Source: Sambucus nigra
Lineage: Eukaryota > Streptophyta > Magnoliopsida > Dipsacales > Adoxaceae
Length of the DNA stretch: 64,000 bases
Assembly: GCA_949130495.1 (NCBI GenBank)
Contig: OX422208.1
Coordinates: forward strand, 395,334,561 to 395,398,560
Reading direction: 5' to 3'
Shown here in pieces: positions 23,957-35,435 of the stretch. The position numbers and the translations under genes were made by a program. The notes under the pieces are model-generated. The model was not told where the DNA came from. It did no database searches and saw only the letters and a program-made list of their open reading frames with translations. Within the stretch, counting starts at the first letter, position 1, and each line of letters starts with the position of its first letter.

Positions 23957-24330
23957 AGTTGGTCACGGCCCAAGTCCGTGACCAGCTGGTCGTGGACTTG
24001 GGTCGTAACAAACTCAACTTTTGGCATGACCATTTCCATTATTACAATGAGTCATGGATTCTTTGGAAGTGGTCACGACCTAAATCCCTGACCACTGTGG
24101 GTCACAAACTTTGGACGTGACCAAGGCGTGACCATGTTGGCGCTAAAGCTGTGCCAAAATTCCCTCCAACTTGGTCGCGGATGGGTGACGGACTTGGGCC
24201 GTGACCATAGGCAGGACAAAGCACAAAACACACATACTAAGGGTCACGGTTGGGGGTCGTGACCAATTTTTTTATATGGGTCATGGCTATAGTACGTGAC
24301 CATATGCAAATTGATGAGAGGGTTTCATTT
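23957..24330. repeat. CACTA left subterminal repeats
   Basis: At least seven copies, in both orientations, of a motif of the type GGTCACGG then 6-8 bp (CCCAAGT) then CCGTGACC. Clear examples are near 23961-23984, 23986-24010, 24072-24098, 24103-24122, 24173-24209 and 24243-24262. Each copy is itself nearly palindromic. In En/Spm such subterminal repeats are where the element's DNA-binding protein sits. That role is inferred here. Confidence 0.85.
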
Positions 24331-25334
24331 AATGGTTTTGCTGGTGGTGTGTCATGGCTGAAAGATGTGACTAGGTTCAAGCTTTAGAAAGAAAAAAAAA
24401 TGTTGGTCGTTGCCTTCATTTCTTCAATCCCTGACCCTCTCATTCATTTCTCCCATATGCTGCCCTCACTTTGCAAACGACGGTGGGGGGTCGTCCTAAG
24501 AAATGGCAGTGTACGACTTTACAAATGGTGGTGTACGACTTTTTTCGGTCGATTGTCCGGCTACCGTAGTTGGGGGGTCGTTCAGGGAGCTGGACGGATG
24601 GGATAACTCGTTTGATGAGGGGTCATCCTGGGAGATGGACGGCGGTGTACGAGTTTCCACCATTCCCTTCTCAACAAAATTGGAACTTCAGTGTTAGCTT
24701 ATAATCTCAAAACCCTAGACCTATTTTGTTATAATTTCTCCTCTATTTCTACACACAAAAATATCTTCTCATAACCACATTTATTTTAAGTTCTTCATTT
24801 CATTTGTGGTATATGTGTTATTATTCAGTATATGCATATCATTTTTTTGGTACACCAATGCCATTTATTTTTTTCATTGATCTTTAAATGAAAGGATTTT
24901 TTGGATTTGTTTTTTCACTGTGCATTAAGATATGTAAATGCATCACGTTCGGAGGTGTCCATTATGTGTGGAAGATATGGACTGGATGGATCAATAATTG
25001 AAGCCGTGCAAATGTGGTTATTAGGTTTGTGTTTTTCAGCCATAGAGGGATTTGTCTGATAACAACCATATTTGAGCCATTATATTATAGTACTCCATAT
25101 TTTTATTGATGATACTTTGTTGAGGCTAATTGATACTGTATAATTATATGACAAGGATGAAGTTAATTAATATTAATTTATGACATACATTGTGATTTAT
25201 AACTTTCGTGTAAAAATTTTATTTAATTTGCTGAAAGTAATGTAATGTTAATTGCATTTGTATCTACGAATAATGTTTTGGAAAGTGAGTAGCTTCAATC
25301 CTGTGCATAATAATGAGTGTTTAACAAATTTCAG
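24331..25334. other. Unassigned left interior of the CACTA element
   Basis: 24400-24700 is GC-richer with a 64-residue open frame at 24503-24697 (MAVYDFTNGGVRLFSV...) that I cannot assign. It could be another captured exon. From 24700 to 25334 the sequence is AT-rich and reads like intron. It ends in TTTCAG at the adenylate-kinase exon. Confidence 0.5.
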
Positions 25335-25423
25335 GTCCACGTGGGTCTGGAAAAGGTACCCAATTATCTATCATCAAGGACGTGTACTGCTTATGCCATT
25401 TGTCAACATGTGATATACTGAGG
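25335..25423 (+). pseudogene. Captured adenylate kinase exon fragment, P-loop part
   Basis: Directly after a 3' splice-like TTTCAG, the frame reads [19 protein letters not shown], then [11 protein letters not shown], then GGTATAC, a possible 5' splice site. It matches the start of the plant adenylate kinase core (P-loop GPPGSGKGTQ, then the AMP-binding LATGDMLR). Adenylate kinase interconverts ATP + AMP and 2 ADP. Here only fragments remain: Pro to Arg in the P-loop and Gly to Cys in the TGDML position (TCDIL). There is no continuous frame to the next exon. It is interpreted as host gene sequence picked up by the CACTA element. Confidence 0.85.
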
Positions 25424-25551
25424 GTATACAATTATGTTTGTTATTTACAGTATGAATTGAATGATATTGTTTGTTCTTTTTTGTTTACATGTTGCAACAA
25501 CTTCTTCTTATCGGTTCTAATAGTGACATTTGTCTATTTATTCATTTTTAG

Positions 25552-25674
25552 GGACAAATCGTCTATGATGTCTTCCCTGCTAGCATAATTGATGAAGCAA
25601 TGAATCCACCATTCAAGTGGTCAGTTCCACACAAAATTTGCACTTCCCAAAGTTCATGGTGTTGATGATGTAGG
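25552..25674 (+). pseudogene. Captured adenylate kinase exon fragments, internal deletion
   Basis: After a TTTTTAG splice-like site the frame gives [20 protein letters not shown]. This aligns position by position with the GELVSDDLVVGIIDEAMNKP segment of plant adenylate kinases. The sequence then jumps (frame change, about 25618) to QFHTKFALPKVHGVDDV, which matches the later lid region (HTKFAPPKVPGVDDV) of the same protein. The stretch between (FILDGFPRT region) is missing. So two or three exons are joined or deleted in the correct order, following the P-loop exon 130 bp upstream. The intron of about 128 bp between them seems retained, which argues for capture at the DNA level rather than from mRNA. 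Confidence 0.85.
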
Positions 25675-25758
25675 TTGAAAGTTCTAGATTAATTAATAAT
25701 ATTAGCCAGTGTCCCCTAATTGAACCAACTTAATGCTTTTTTTTGCACTTCAAAAAGA

Positions 25759-25855
25759 TATATATATCATAATCACTCATGATATTTATATCATAAGCAC
25801 TTGTGATATATACATTTTGCTTCCGCATATTTATATCATAAGCACTCGTGATATT
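25759..25855. repeat. Three copies of a palindromic TATATCATAAGCAC...GTGATAT unit
   Basis: TATATCATAATCACTCATGA, TATATCATAAGCACTTGTGA and TATATCATAAGCACTCGTGA occur near 25763, 25788 and 25832, each followed by TAT. Each unit is a small hairpin with ATATCA/TGATAT arms. Confidence 0.8.
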
Positions 25856-27325
25856 CTGGATCTATGCTAATAAATTGATGTATTAATAGTGTAATAGTAA
25901 TAAGCTGGGATGGTTCTGATATATACATTATGGTAATCCAATGTGATTATACATAGTTGTTTATTTGGGACTTGAATATGTTGACACAATTTGTATTGAA
26001 AGTGTTGGAACAGTTAGATACACTAGGATTGAATAAAAAATATGTTCTGGTATCATTTGAGTAGTTTCTAACTGATTTTGTGTCATTCAACATATTTTTG
26101 TAGCCTAACAATACTTGGGTTTGGTATTGATATGTGTAGTCTACTGATAATAAACCGATTTGTGAAGCCTGGTGATAAACTAATGTGTTGATATGCCCAA
26201 ATAATAAACTAGCATACTGATACCTATAATTGGGAATCTAATGTACTAATATGTTTACAAATTACCAACTGTAATGGGATGTTTTGGTACTTAAATGTGT
26301 ATCTTTACAAATTATGTTTATGTTAGTTTCCAATTGATTTAGATAAATATTTTACTATACATTAATTTAGATACACAGTTAACTACATACTGATTTAGAG
26401 ACACATTTAACTACATATAGTGTCTTCATTATGAATTTATTATGGTTTCATATTTGATAAATATAGCTTTAAACTAATGACCATACATATTGTATATTTT
26501 AAAATACTTCAAATTGTTTTGGGAATTCGTGATATGAAGAATGAAAATTGATTACAGATCATCTTGAACAATTTATTTAGAAGATTCGTTTGTATGATGA
26601 AGAACGATTATTGATTATGATTTGGAATTCTTTGTATGCTTTGATGATTTAAACATGTGAGATATCAGATAGGAACATGGGTCGTATATATTCAATCTAA
26701 AATGGAAATTGATATAAGAGGTTCTTGAACTTTTTAGTCATACTATAGGGAAGAGTCTTAGTGGAACTAAGTATCCTTCCACGCCTCAGTGGCACCACAA
26801 TGAATACGTAAACTACAAGTTAGATTTTTATTATCAATTAGTGATTAAAGTAGGACAAATAGTTTGAGGTTGCCTCCAATTTTTTAATTTAAATTGAATT
26901 TTTATAAGCTATTTAATCTTTGCAAATCTGACTGATTGTCCAATCATTTATGCATGAGGAATTTGGATCAATGGGGATCATGGGTTCCACGGTTTGATTA
27001 AATTTGGAATTTAACTCTCTCATAACTCTCGAGTTTTTAGTCACTTACAACTCTCTTTGATCTAAGGTAACATCCTCTATCTTTTATTTTTTGTGTATGT
27101 ATTTGTACATTGCGTGTGTGTATTTATGTAATGTACAACTACTGTATTTGTATATTGAAATTTGTATTTGTTTATTGAAATTTGTATAAATTGAAATTGA
27201 TGTTCTAAAATTGGTATTTGTATATTGAAATCGATATAAATTGGTAATTGGTTTCTCTCTTTAATTGCAGCAACGATGAGCCCCTTTCCTCATCCTCACA
27301 TATTCCGAAGTTCATTTCTCTCCCT

Positions 27326-27342
27326 CTCTCTATATATATACA

Positions 27343-27386
<44 letters not shown>
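27326..27386. repeat. (CT)n and (TA)n microsatellites
   Basis: CTCTCTCCCTCTCTC, then TATATATATA, then CATCTCTCTCTCTCTCTCTC, then a TA run, immediately left of the satellite array. Confidence 0.9.
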
Positions 27387-27599
27387 AACATGGCATTAGG
27401 CATAGGCTTAAACTATGAGAATATAACGATAATTTGATAATATGAGGACTTAGGCTTAAAATATGGTGTTAGAGGGTGAAAACCCAAAACAACCCTCGAA
27501 CAGCCCCGTGAGAGGCACCAACACCTCGCACGGGACCACTTTAACTCGTAGGAACTTACCGCGTGATCACGGGGCTAGATTTTGTGAAAATTTTGCAAA

Positions 27600-27800
27600 T
27601 TTGTGTCTTTTTGTGAAAATAAAAAATCCACACAAAATAAAAACTACGTCAGTTGCAGCAACTATATATGGATATATATAGCAACTATATATAGCAACTA
27701 GATTTGGCTATATATAGCAGCTATATATGGCTATATATAGTAGCTATGTATAATAACTGCTATATATGGCCATATGGCTATGAATAGCAGATGTTATATA
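27600..27800. repeat. Minisatellite of AGCAACTATATATGGCTATA type between satellite blocks
   Basis: Irregular units of about 20-25 bp built from GCAACTATATATGGATATAT and GCAGCTATATATGGCTATAT fill 27658-27790. They separate the first satellite monomer from the main array. Confidence 0.85.
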
Positions 27801-30139
27801 TGACGATAATTTCATAATTCTAGACTTAGACTTAAAAATATGGCGGTGAAAACTCGAAATAGCCCCCGAACGCCCCCATGAGTGGCACCAACACCTCGCA
27901 CGGGACCAATATAACTCGTAACAACTTACTGCGCGATCACGGGACTCCCAGTTTGAGAATACGACTATAATTTGCACATTTCTAGACTTAAGCAAAACAT
28001 GGCGTTAGTGGGTGAAAACTCGAAAATGCCCCCGAACGGCCCGGTGGGAGGCACCAATAGCTCCCACGGGACAAATCTAACACGTAGGAACTAACCGCGC
28101 ATCCACGGAACTCCCGATTTGAGAATACAATGGTAGTTTGAAAAAATGAGGACTTAGGCTTAAAAACATGGTGTTAGAGGGTGAAAACCCAAAACAGCCC
28201 CCGAACGGCCCCGTGGGAGGCACCAACACCTCCCCCGGGACCAATGTAACTCGTAGGAACTGACCTTGCAGTCAAGGGACTCCCAATTTGAGAATACAAC
28301 GATAATTTGCATATTTCAAGACTTAGGCCGAAAAAATGGCGTTAGTGGGTGAAAATCCAGAATAACCCCCAAACGGCCCCGTGAGTGGCACCAACACCTC
28401 ACATGGGACCAATATCACTCATAAGAACTTGTCGTGCGATCACGGGACTCCCATTTTCAAAATATGACGATAATTTACATATTTATAGAATTAAGCAAAA
28501 CATGCCATTAGTGGGTGAAAACTCGAAACGACCCCCGAACGACCCCGGGGGAGGCACCAACAGCTCCCACGGGACTCCTGATTTGAGAATACAGTGCTAA
28601 TTTGAAAATACGAGGACTTAGGCTAAAAAACAAGGCGTTAGAGGGTGAAAACCCAAAACAGCCCCCAAACGATCTCGTGGGAGACACCAACACCTCCCAC
28701 GGGACCAATGTAACTAGTAGGAACTGACTGCGCAGCCACGGGACTCTTGGTTTGATAATATGATGATAATTTTCACATTTCTAGACTTAGGCTAAAAACA
28801 TGGCATTAGTGGGTGAAAATAAAGAATAGCCCCCGAACGGCCCCGTGGGAGACACTAACAGCTCCCACGGGACTAATGAAACTCGTAGGAACTAATCGCA
28901 CAGCCACGGGACTCTCAGTTTGAGAATACGACGGTAATTTAAAAATATGAGGACTTAGGCTTAAAAACATGTCGTTAGAGGGTGAAAACCCAAAATAGCC
29001 CCCGAACGGCCCCATGGGAGGCACTAACACATCCCACGGGACCAATATAACTCGTAGGAACTGACCGCGCAGCCACGGGACTCCCGATTTGATAATACGA
29101 TGGTAATTTGAATATTTTTTGATTTAGGTTTAAAAACATGGTGTTAGTGGGTGAAAACCCAAAATAACCCCCGAACGGCCCCGTGAGTGGCACAAACACC
29201 TCGCATGGGAGCAATATAACTCGTAAGTACTTACCACGCGATCACAGGACTCCCAATTTCAGAATATGATGATAATTTGCATATTTATAGAATTAAACAA
29301 AACATGGTGTTAGAGGGTTAAAACCCAAAATAACCCCCGAACGGCCCCATGGGAGGCACCAACAGCTCCCATGGGACTAATGTAACTCGTAGGAATTGAC
29401 CGTGCGATCACGGGACCCGCGATTTTAGAATATGATGGTAATTTGAAAATATGAGGACTTAGGCTTAAAAACATGGCGTTAGCGGGTGAAACCTCAAAAC
29501 AACACCCGAACGACCCCATGAGTGGCACCAACACCTTGCACAGGACCAATATAACTCGTAAGAACTGACCATGCTGTCACGGGACTCCCAATTTGAGAAT
29601 ACAATGATAATTTGCATATTTCTTGACTTAGGCTTAAAAACAATGCATTAGTGGGTGAAAACACAAAACAGCCCCCGAACGGCCCCGTAAGTGGCACCAA
29701 CACCTCGTACGGGACCAAAATAACTCGTAGGAACTGACCACACTATCACGGGACTCCCGGTTTGAGAATATGATGATAATTTGCATATTTCTAGATATAG
29801 TCTTAAAAACATGGCGTTAGTGGATGGAAACTTGGAACAGCCCCCGAACGGCCCCGTAAGTGGCACCAACACCTCGTACGAGACCAATATAACTCGTAGG
29901 AACTGACCGTGCTATCATGGGACTTTCGATTTGAGAATACGATAATAATTTGCATAATTCTAAACTTAGGCTTAAAAACATGGCGTTAGTTGGTGAAAAC
30001 TCGGAACAACCCCCGAACAGCCCCGTGAGTGGTACCAACACCTCGTACGGGACCAATATAACTCGTAAGAACTTACCACCAATCACGGGACTCCCCGTTT
30101 GAGAATACGATGATAATTTGTATTTTTCTAGGCTGAAGT

Positions 30140-31750
30140 AAAATATGGTGTTAGTCGGTGAAAACCCGAAATAGCCTCAAATGGCCCCATGGGAGACACC
30201 AATAGCTGCCACGGCACTAATGTAATTCGTAGGAACTAACCATGTAGCCACGGGACCCTCGGTTTGAGAATACAACGGTAATTTGAAAATATGAGGACTT
30301 AGTCTTAAAAATATGGCGTTAGCGGGTGAAAACCCAAAATAGCCCCCGAACGTCCTCGTGAGTGGCACTAACACCTCGCATGGGACTAATATAACTCGTA
30401 GGAACTAACCACGCTATCACGGGACTCTCAGTTTGAGAAAATGATGATAATTTGCATATTTCTAGACTTAGATAAAAAACATGGCGTTAGCGGGTGAAAA
30501 CCCAAAACAGCCCCCGAACGGCCCCGTGAGTGGCACCAACACCTCGCATGAACCCAATATAATTCGTAGGAACTGACCGCGTTATCACGGGACTCCTGAT
30601 TTAAGAATACGATGATAATTTGCATAATTCTAGACTTAGGCCTAAAAACATGGCATTAGTGGTTGACTACTCGAAACAGCCCCTGAACGACCCCGTGAGT
30701 GGCACCAACACCTCGCACGGGACCAATATAACTCGTTGGAACTAGCCCCGCTATCACGGGACTCCCAATTTGAGAATACGATGACAATTTACCTAATTCT
30801 AGACTTAGGCTTAAAAACATGGCGTTAGTGGGTGAAAACTCAAAAAAAACCCCGAACGGCCCAATGAGTGGAACCAATACCTCACACGGGACCAATATAA
30901 CTCATAAAAACATACCGCAGGATAATGGGACACCTGATTTGATAATATAATGATAATTTACATATTTCTGCACTTAGGCTTGAAAGCATGGCGTTAGTGG
31001 GTAAAAACTCAAAACAACCCCCGAACGGCCCTGTGAGTGGCACCAACACCTCGCACGAGACCAATATAACTCGTAAGAACTTACCGTCGATCACAGGACT
31101 CCCAGTTTGAGAATACGATGATAACTTGCATATTTCTAGACTTAAGCAAAACATGGCGTTAGTGGGTGAAAACCCGAAATAACCTCTGAACGGCCCCGTG
31201 GGAGGCAGCAACAGCTCCCACTGGACCGATATGACTCATAGGAACAAATCGCATAGCCACGCGACTCCCATTTGAGAATACGATGGTAATTTGAAAATAT
31301 GACTACTTAGCCTTAAAGAAATGGCGTTAGAGGGTGAAAACCCAAAACAACCCACGAACGGCCCAGCGGGAGGCACCGACATCTCCCACAGGACCAATGT
31401 AACTCGTAGGAACTGATCACATAGCCACGGGACTCCCGATTTGAGAATATGACGATAATAAGAATATTTCTAGACTTAAGCCTAAAAATATGGCGTTAGT
31501 GGGTTAAAACCCAAAACAATCCCCGAACGTCCCCGTGAGTAGCAACAACACCTCGCATGGGACCAATATAACTCTTAAGAACTTACCGCACGATCACGGA
31601 ACTCCCGATTTCAGAATACGATCATATTTTGTATATTTATAGAATTAAGCAAAACATGGCGTTAAAGGGTGAAAACCCAAAACAGCCCCCGAACGGCCCC
31701 GTGGGAGGCACCAACACCTCCCATGGGACCAATCTAACTCGTAGGAACTG
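30140..31750. repeat. Satellite segmental duplication, copy 1 (offset about 3688 bp)
   Basis: Landmarks in this block recur in the same order at 33830-35435. Examples are AGCTGCCA (about 30203 and 33891), CGGCCCAATGAG (30857 and 34545), AACCCACGAACGGCCCAG (about 31350), and ATCATATTTTGTATATTTAT (about 31621 and 35289-35310). This shows a copy of about nine to ten monomers rather than monomer-by-monomer similarity. Confidence 0.8.
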
Positions 31751-33708
31751 ACCGCACTGTCACGGGACTCTCGGTTTCCAAATACGATGATAATTTTCAA
31801 ATTTCTAGACTTAGGCCTAAAAACATGGCGTTAGTTGGTGAAAACCCAAAATAGTCCCCGAACGGCCCCGTGGGAGGCACCAATAGCTCCCACGGGACCA
31901 ATGTAACTCCTAGGAACTGACCGCGCGATCACGGGACCCCCGATTTGAGAATATGATGGTAATTGGAAATTATGGGGACTTAGGCTTAAAATCATGGCGT
32001 TAGCGGGTGAAAACTTGAAACAGCCCCCGAACGGCCCCGTGAGTGGCACCAACACCTCGCATGGGACCAATATAACTTGTAGGAACTGACCATGCTATCA
32101 TGGGACTCCTGATTTGAGAATCCGATGATATTTTGCATATTTCTAGACTTAGGCTTAAAACATTGCGTTAGTGGGTGAAAATTCAAAATATCCTTCGGAC
32201 GGCCCCGTGAGTGGCACTAACACCTCGCACGGGACTAATATAACTCGTAGGAACTAATTGCGCTATCACGAGAATCTCGGTTTGAGAATACGATGATAAT
32301 TTGCATAATTTTAGACTTAGGCTTAAAAACATGGCGTTAGTGGGTGAAAACTCGAAACATCCCCCGAACGACCCCATGAGGGGCACCAACACCTCGCACG
32401 GGACCAATATAACATATAGAAACTGACCACTCTAGCACCGGACTCCCAATTTGAGAATACAATGATAATTTACATAATTTTGTACTTAGGCTTAAAAACA
32501 TGGTTTTAGTGAGAGAAAAATCGAAACAACCCCCGAACGGCCCCCTAGAGTGGAACCAACACCTCATACGGGACTAATAACTCGTATGAACTTACAGCGC
32601 AATCACAAGACACCCGATTTGAGAATACGATGATAATTTGCATATTTCTAGACTTAGGTGTAAAAACATGGCATTAGCGGGTAAAAACTCAAAACAACCC
32701 CCGAACGGCCCCGTGAGTGGCACCAACACCTCGCATGGGACCAACATAACTTACAGGAACTGATTGCTCTATCACGGGACTCTCGATTTGAGAATACGAT
32801 GATAATTTACATAATTCTAGACTTAGGCTTAAAAACATGGCGTTAGTTGGTGAAAACTCAAAACAACCCCAGAACGGCCCCGTGAGTGGCACTAACACCT
32901 CGAACGTGACCAATATAACTCGTAAGAACTTATCGCGTGATCACAGAACACCCGATTTAAGATTATGACAATAATTTGGACATGTCTACACTTAGCCTTA
33001 AAAACATGGCGTTAGTGAGTGAAAACTCGAAACAACCCCCGAACGGCCCCGTGAGTGGCACCAACACCTCGCATGGGACCAATATAACTCGTAAGAACTT
33101 ATCGTTGATTAAAAGAGTCCCAGTTTGAGAATACGATGATAATTTGCATATTTCTAGAAGCTAAACATGGCGTTAGTAGGTAAAAACCCGAAATAGCCCC
33201 CGAGCGGCCCCGTGAGAGGCATCAACAGCTTCCACAGGACCAACGTAACTCATAGGAACTAACCGCATAGCCACGGGACTCCCAGTTTGAGAATACAATG
33301 GTAATTTGAAAATATGAGGACTTAGGCTTAAAAATATGGCGTTAGTGAGAGAAAACCCAAAATAACCCCAGAACGTCCCGTGAGCGACACCAACACCCGC
33401 ACAAGATCAATATAACTTATAGGAACTGACCGTGCTATCACGGGACTTCTGGTTTGAGAATACGACGATAATTTTCATATTTCTATACTTAAGTAAAACA
33501 TGGCGTTAGTGCATGAAAACTCGAAATTGCCCCCGAACGGCCCGTGGGAGGCACCAACATCTCCCACAAGACCAATGTAACTCGTAGGAACTAACCGCGC
33601 AACCATGGTACTCCCGTTTGAGAATACGATGGTAATTTGAAAATACAAGGACTTAGGCGTAAAAACATGGCATTAGAGGGTGAAAACCCGAAATAGCCCC
33701 TGAATGGC

Positions 33709-33738
33709 CCCGTGGGAGGCACCAACACCTCCCACGGG
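33709..33738. repeat. Representative monomer hairpin, perfect 11-bp arms
   Basis: CCCGTGGGAGG, loop CACCAACA, CCTCCCACGGG. The same position in other monomers reads CCCGTGAGTGG...CCTCGCACGGG, with two mismatches. Almost every monomer keeps a potential stem here. Confidence 0.85.
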
Positions 33739-33829
33739 ACTAATGTAACTCGTAGGAACTGATCCCGTAGCCACGGGACTCCCGATCTGAAAATACGACG
33801 ATAATTTGCATATTTCTAGACTTAAGTAA

Positions 33830-35435
33830 AATATGGCGCGAGTCAGTGAAAACCCGAAACAGCCCCGAACGGCTCCGTGGGAGGCACCAACAGCTGCCAT
33901 GGGACTAATGTAATTCGTAGGACCTAACCACGCAGCCATGGGACCCCCGATGTGAGAATACAATGGTAATTTGAAAATATGAGGACTTAGGCATAAAACA
34001 TGGTGTTAGCGGGTGAAAACCCAAAATAGCCCCCGAACGGCCCCGTGAGTGGAACCAACACCTCGCATGGGACTAATATAGCTCGTAGGAGCTGATATCG
34101 CTATCAAGGGACTCCTAGTTTCAAAATATGATGATAATTTGCATATTTTTAGACTTAGGCTTAAAATTATGGCATTAGCGGGTGAAAACCCAAAACAGCC
34201 CCCGAACGGCCCCGTGAGTGGCACCAACACCTCGCATGCGCCCAATATAAGTCGTAGGAATTGACCACGCTATCACGGGACCCCCGATTTAATAATACAA
34301 TGATAATTTGCATAATTCTAGACTTAGGCTTAAAAACATGGCATTAGAAGGTGAAAACTTGAAATAGCCCCCGAACGACCCCGTGAGTGGCACCAACACC
34401 TCGCATGGGACCAATATAACTTGTTGGAATAGACCGCGCTATCACGGGACTCTCGGTTTGAGAATACGATGATAATTTACCTAATTCTAGACTTAGGCTT
34501 AAAAACATGGCGTTAGTTGGTGAAAACTCGAAACAGCCCCCAAACGGCCCAATGAGTAGCACCAACACCTCGCACGGGACCAATATAACTCGTAAGGACT
34601 TACCACGGGATCACGGGACATACGATTTGAGAATACAATGATAATTTACATATTTCTAGACTTAGGCTTAAAAGCATGGCGTTAGTGTGCAAAAACTCGA
34701 AACAACCCCTGAACGGCCCCGTGAGTGGCAGCAACACCTCGCACGGGACCAATATAACTCGTAAGAACTTACTGCCAATCACAGGACTCCCAGTTTAAGA
34801 ATACGATGATAACTTGCATATTTCTAAACTTAATCAAAACATGGCGTTAGTGGGTGAAAACCCGAAATAACCTCCGAACGGCCCCATGGGAGGCACCAAT
34901 AGCTCCCACGGGACCGATGTGACTCGTAGGAACTAATCGCGCAGTCTCGGGACTCCCATTTGAGAATACGATGGTAATTCGAAAATATTAATACTTAGGC
35001 TTAAAAATAAGGCATTAGAGGGTGAAAACCCAAAACAGCCCACGAACGGCCCAGTGGGAGGCACCGACACCTCCCACGGGACGAATGTAACTCATAGGAA
35101 CTGATCGCGTAGCCAAGGAACTCCCAATTTGAGAATACAATGATAATTTGCATATTTATAGACTTAGGCTTAAAAAGATGGCATTAGTGGGTTAAAACCC
35201 AAAACAATCCCTGAACGTCCCCGTGAGTAGCAACAACACCTCGCATGGGGCCAATATAACTCGTAAGAACTTACTGTGTGATCACGGTACTCCCGGTTTT
35301 AGAATACGATCATATTTTGTATATTTATAGAATTAAGCAAAACATGGCGTTAAAGGGTGAAAACCCAAAATAGACCTCGAATGGCCCCGAGGGAGGCACC
35401 AACACCTCCCATGGGACCAATATAACTCTTAGGAA
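33830..35435. repeat. Satellite segmental duplication, copy 2
   Basis: Partner of 30140-31750, sharing block-specific variants at an offset of about 3688 bp. Copy 2 has its own substitutions, so the duplication is not recent. Confidence 0.8.

Larger units (their letters stand above)
25675..27410. other. AT-rich interior of the CACTA element, no gene seen
   Basis: About 1.7 kb of AT-rich sequence with no coding signal. It may contain intronic sequence from the captured gene. It ends in a CT/TA microsatellite cluster (27326-27386) just before the first satellite monomer. Confidence 0.5.
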
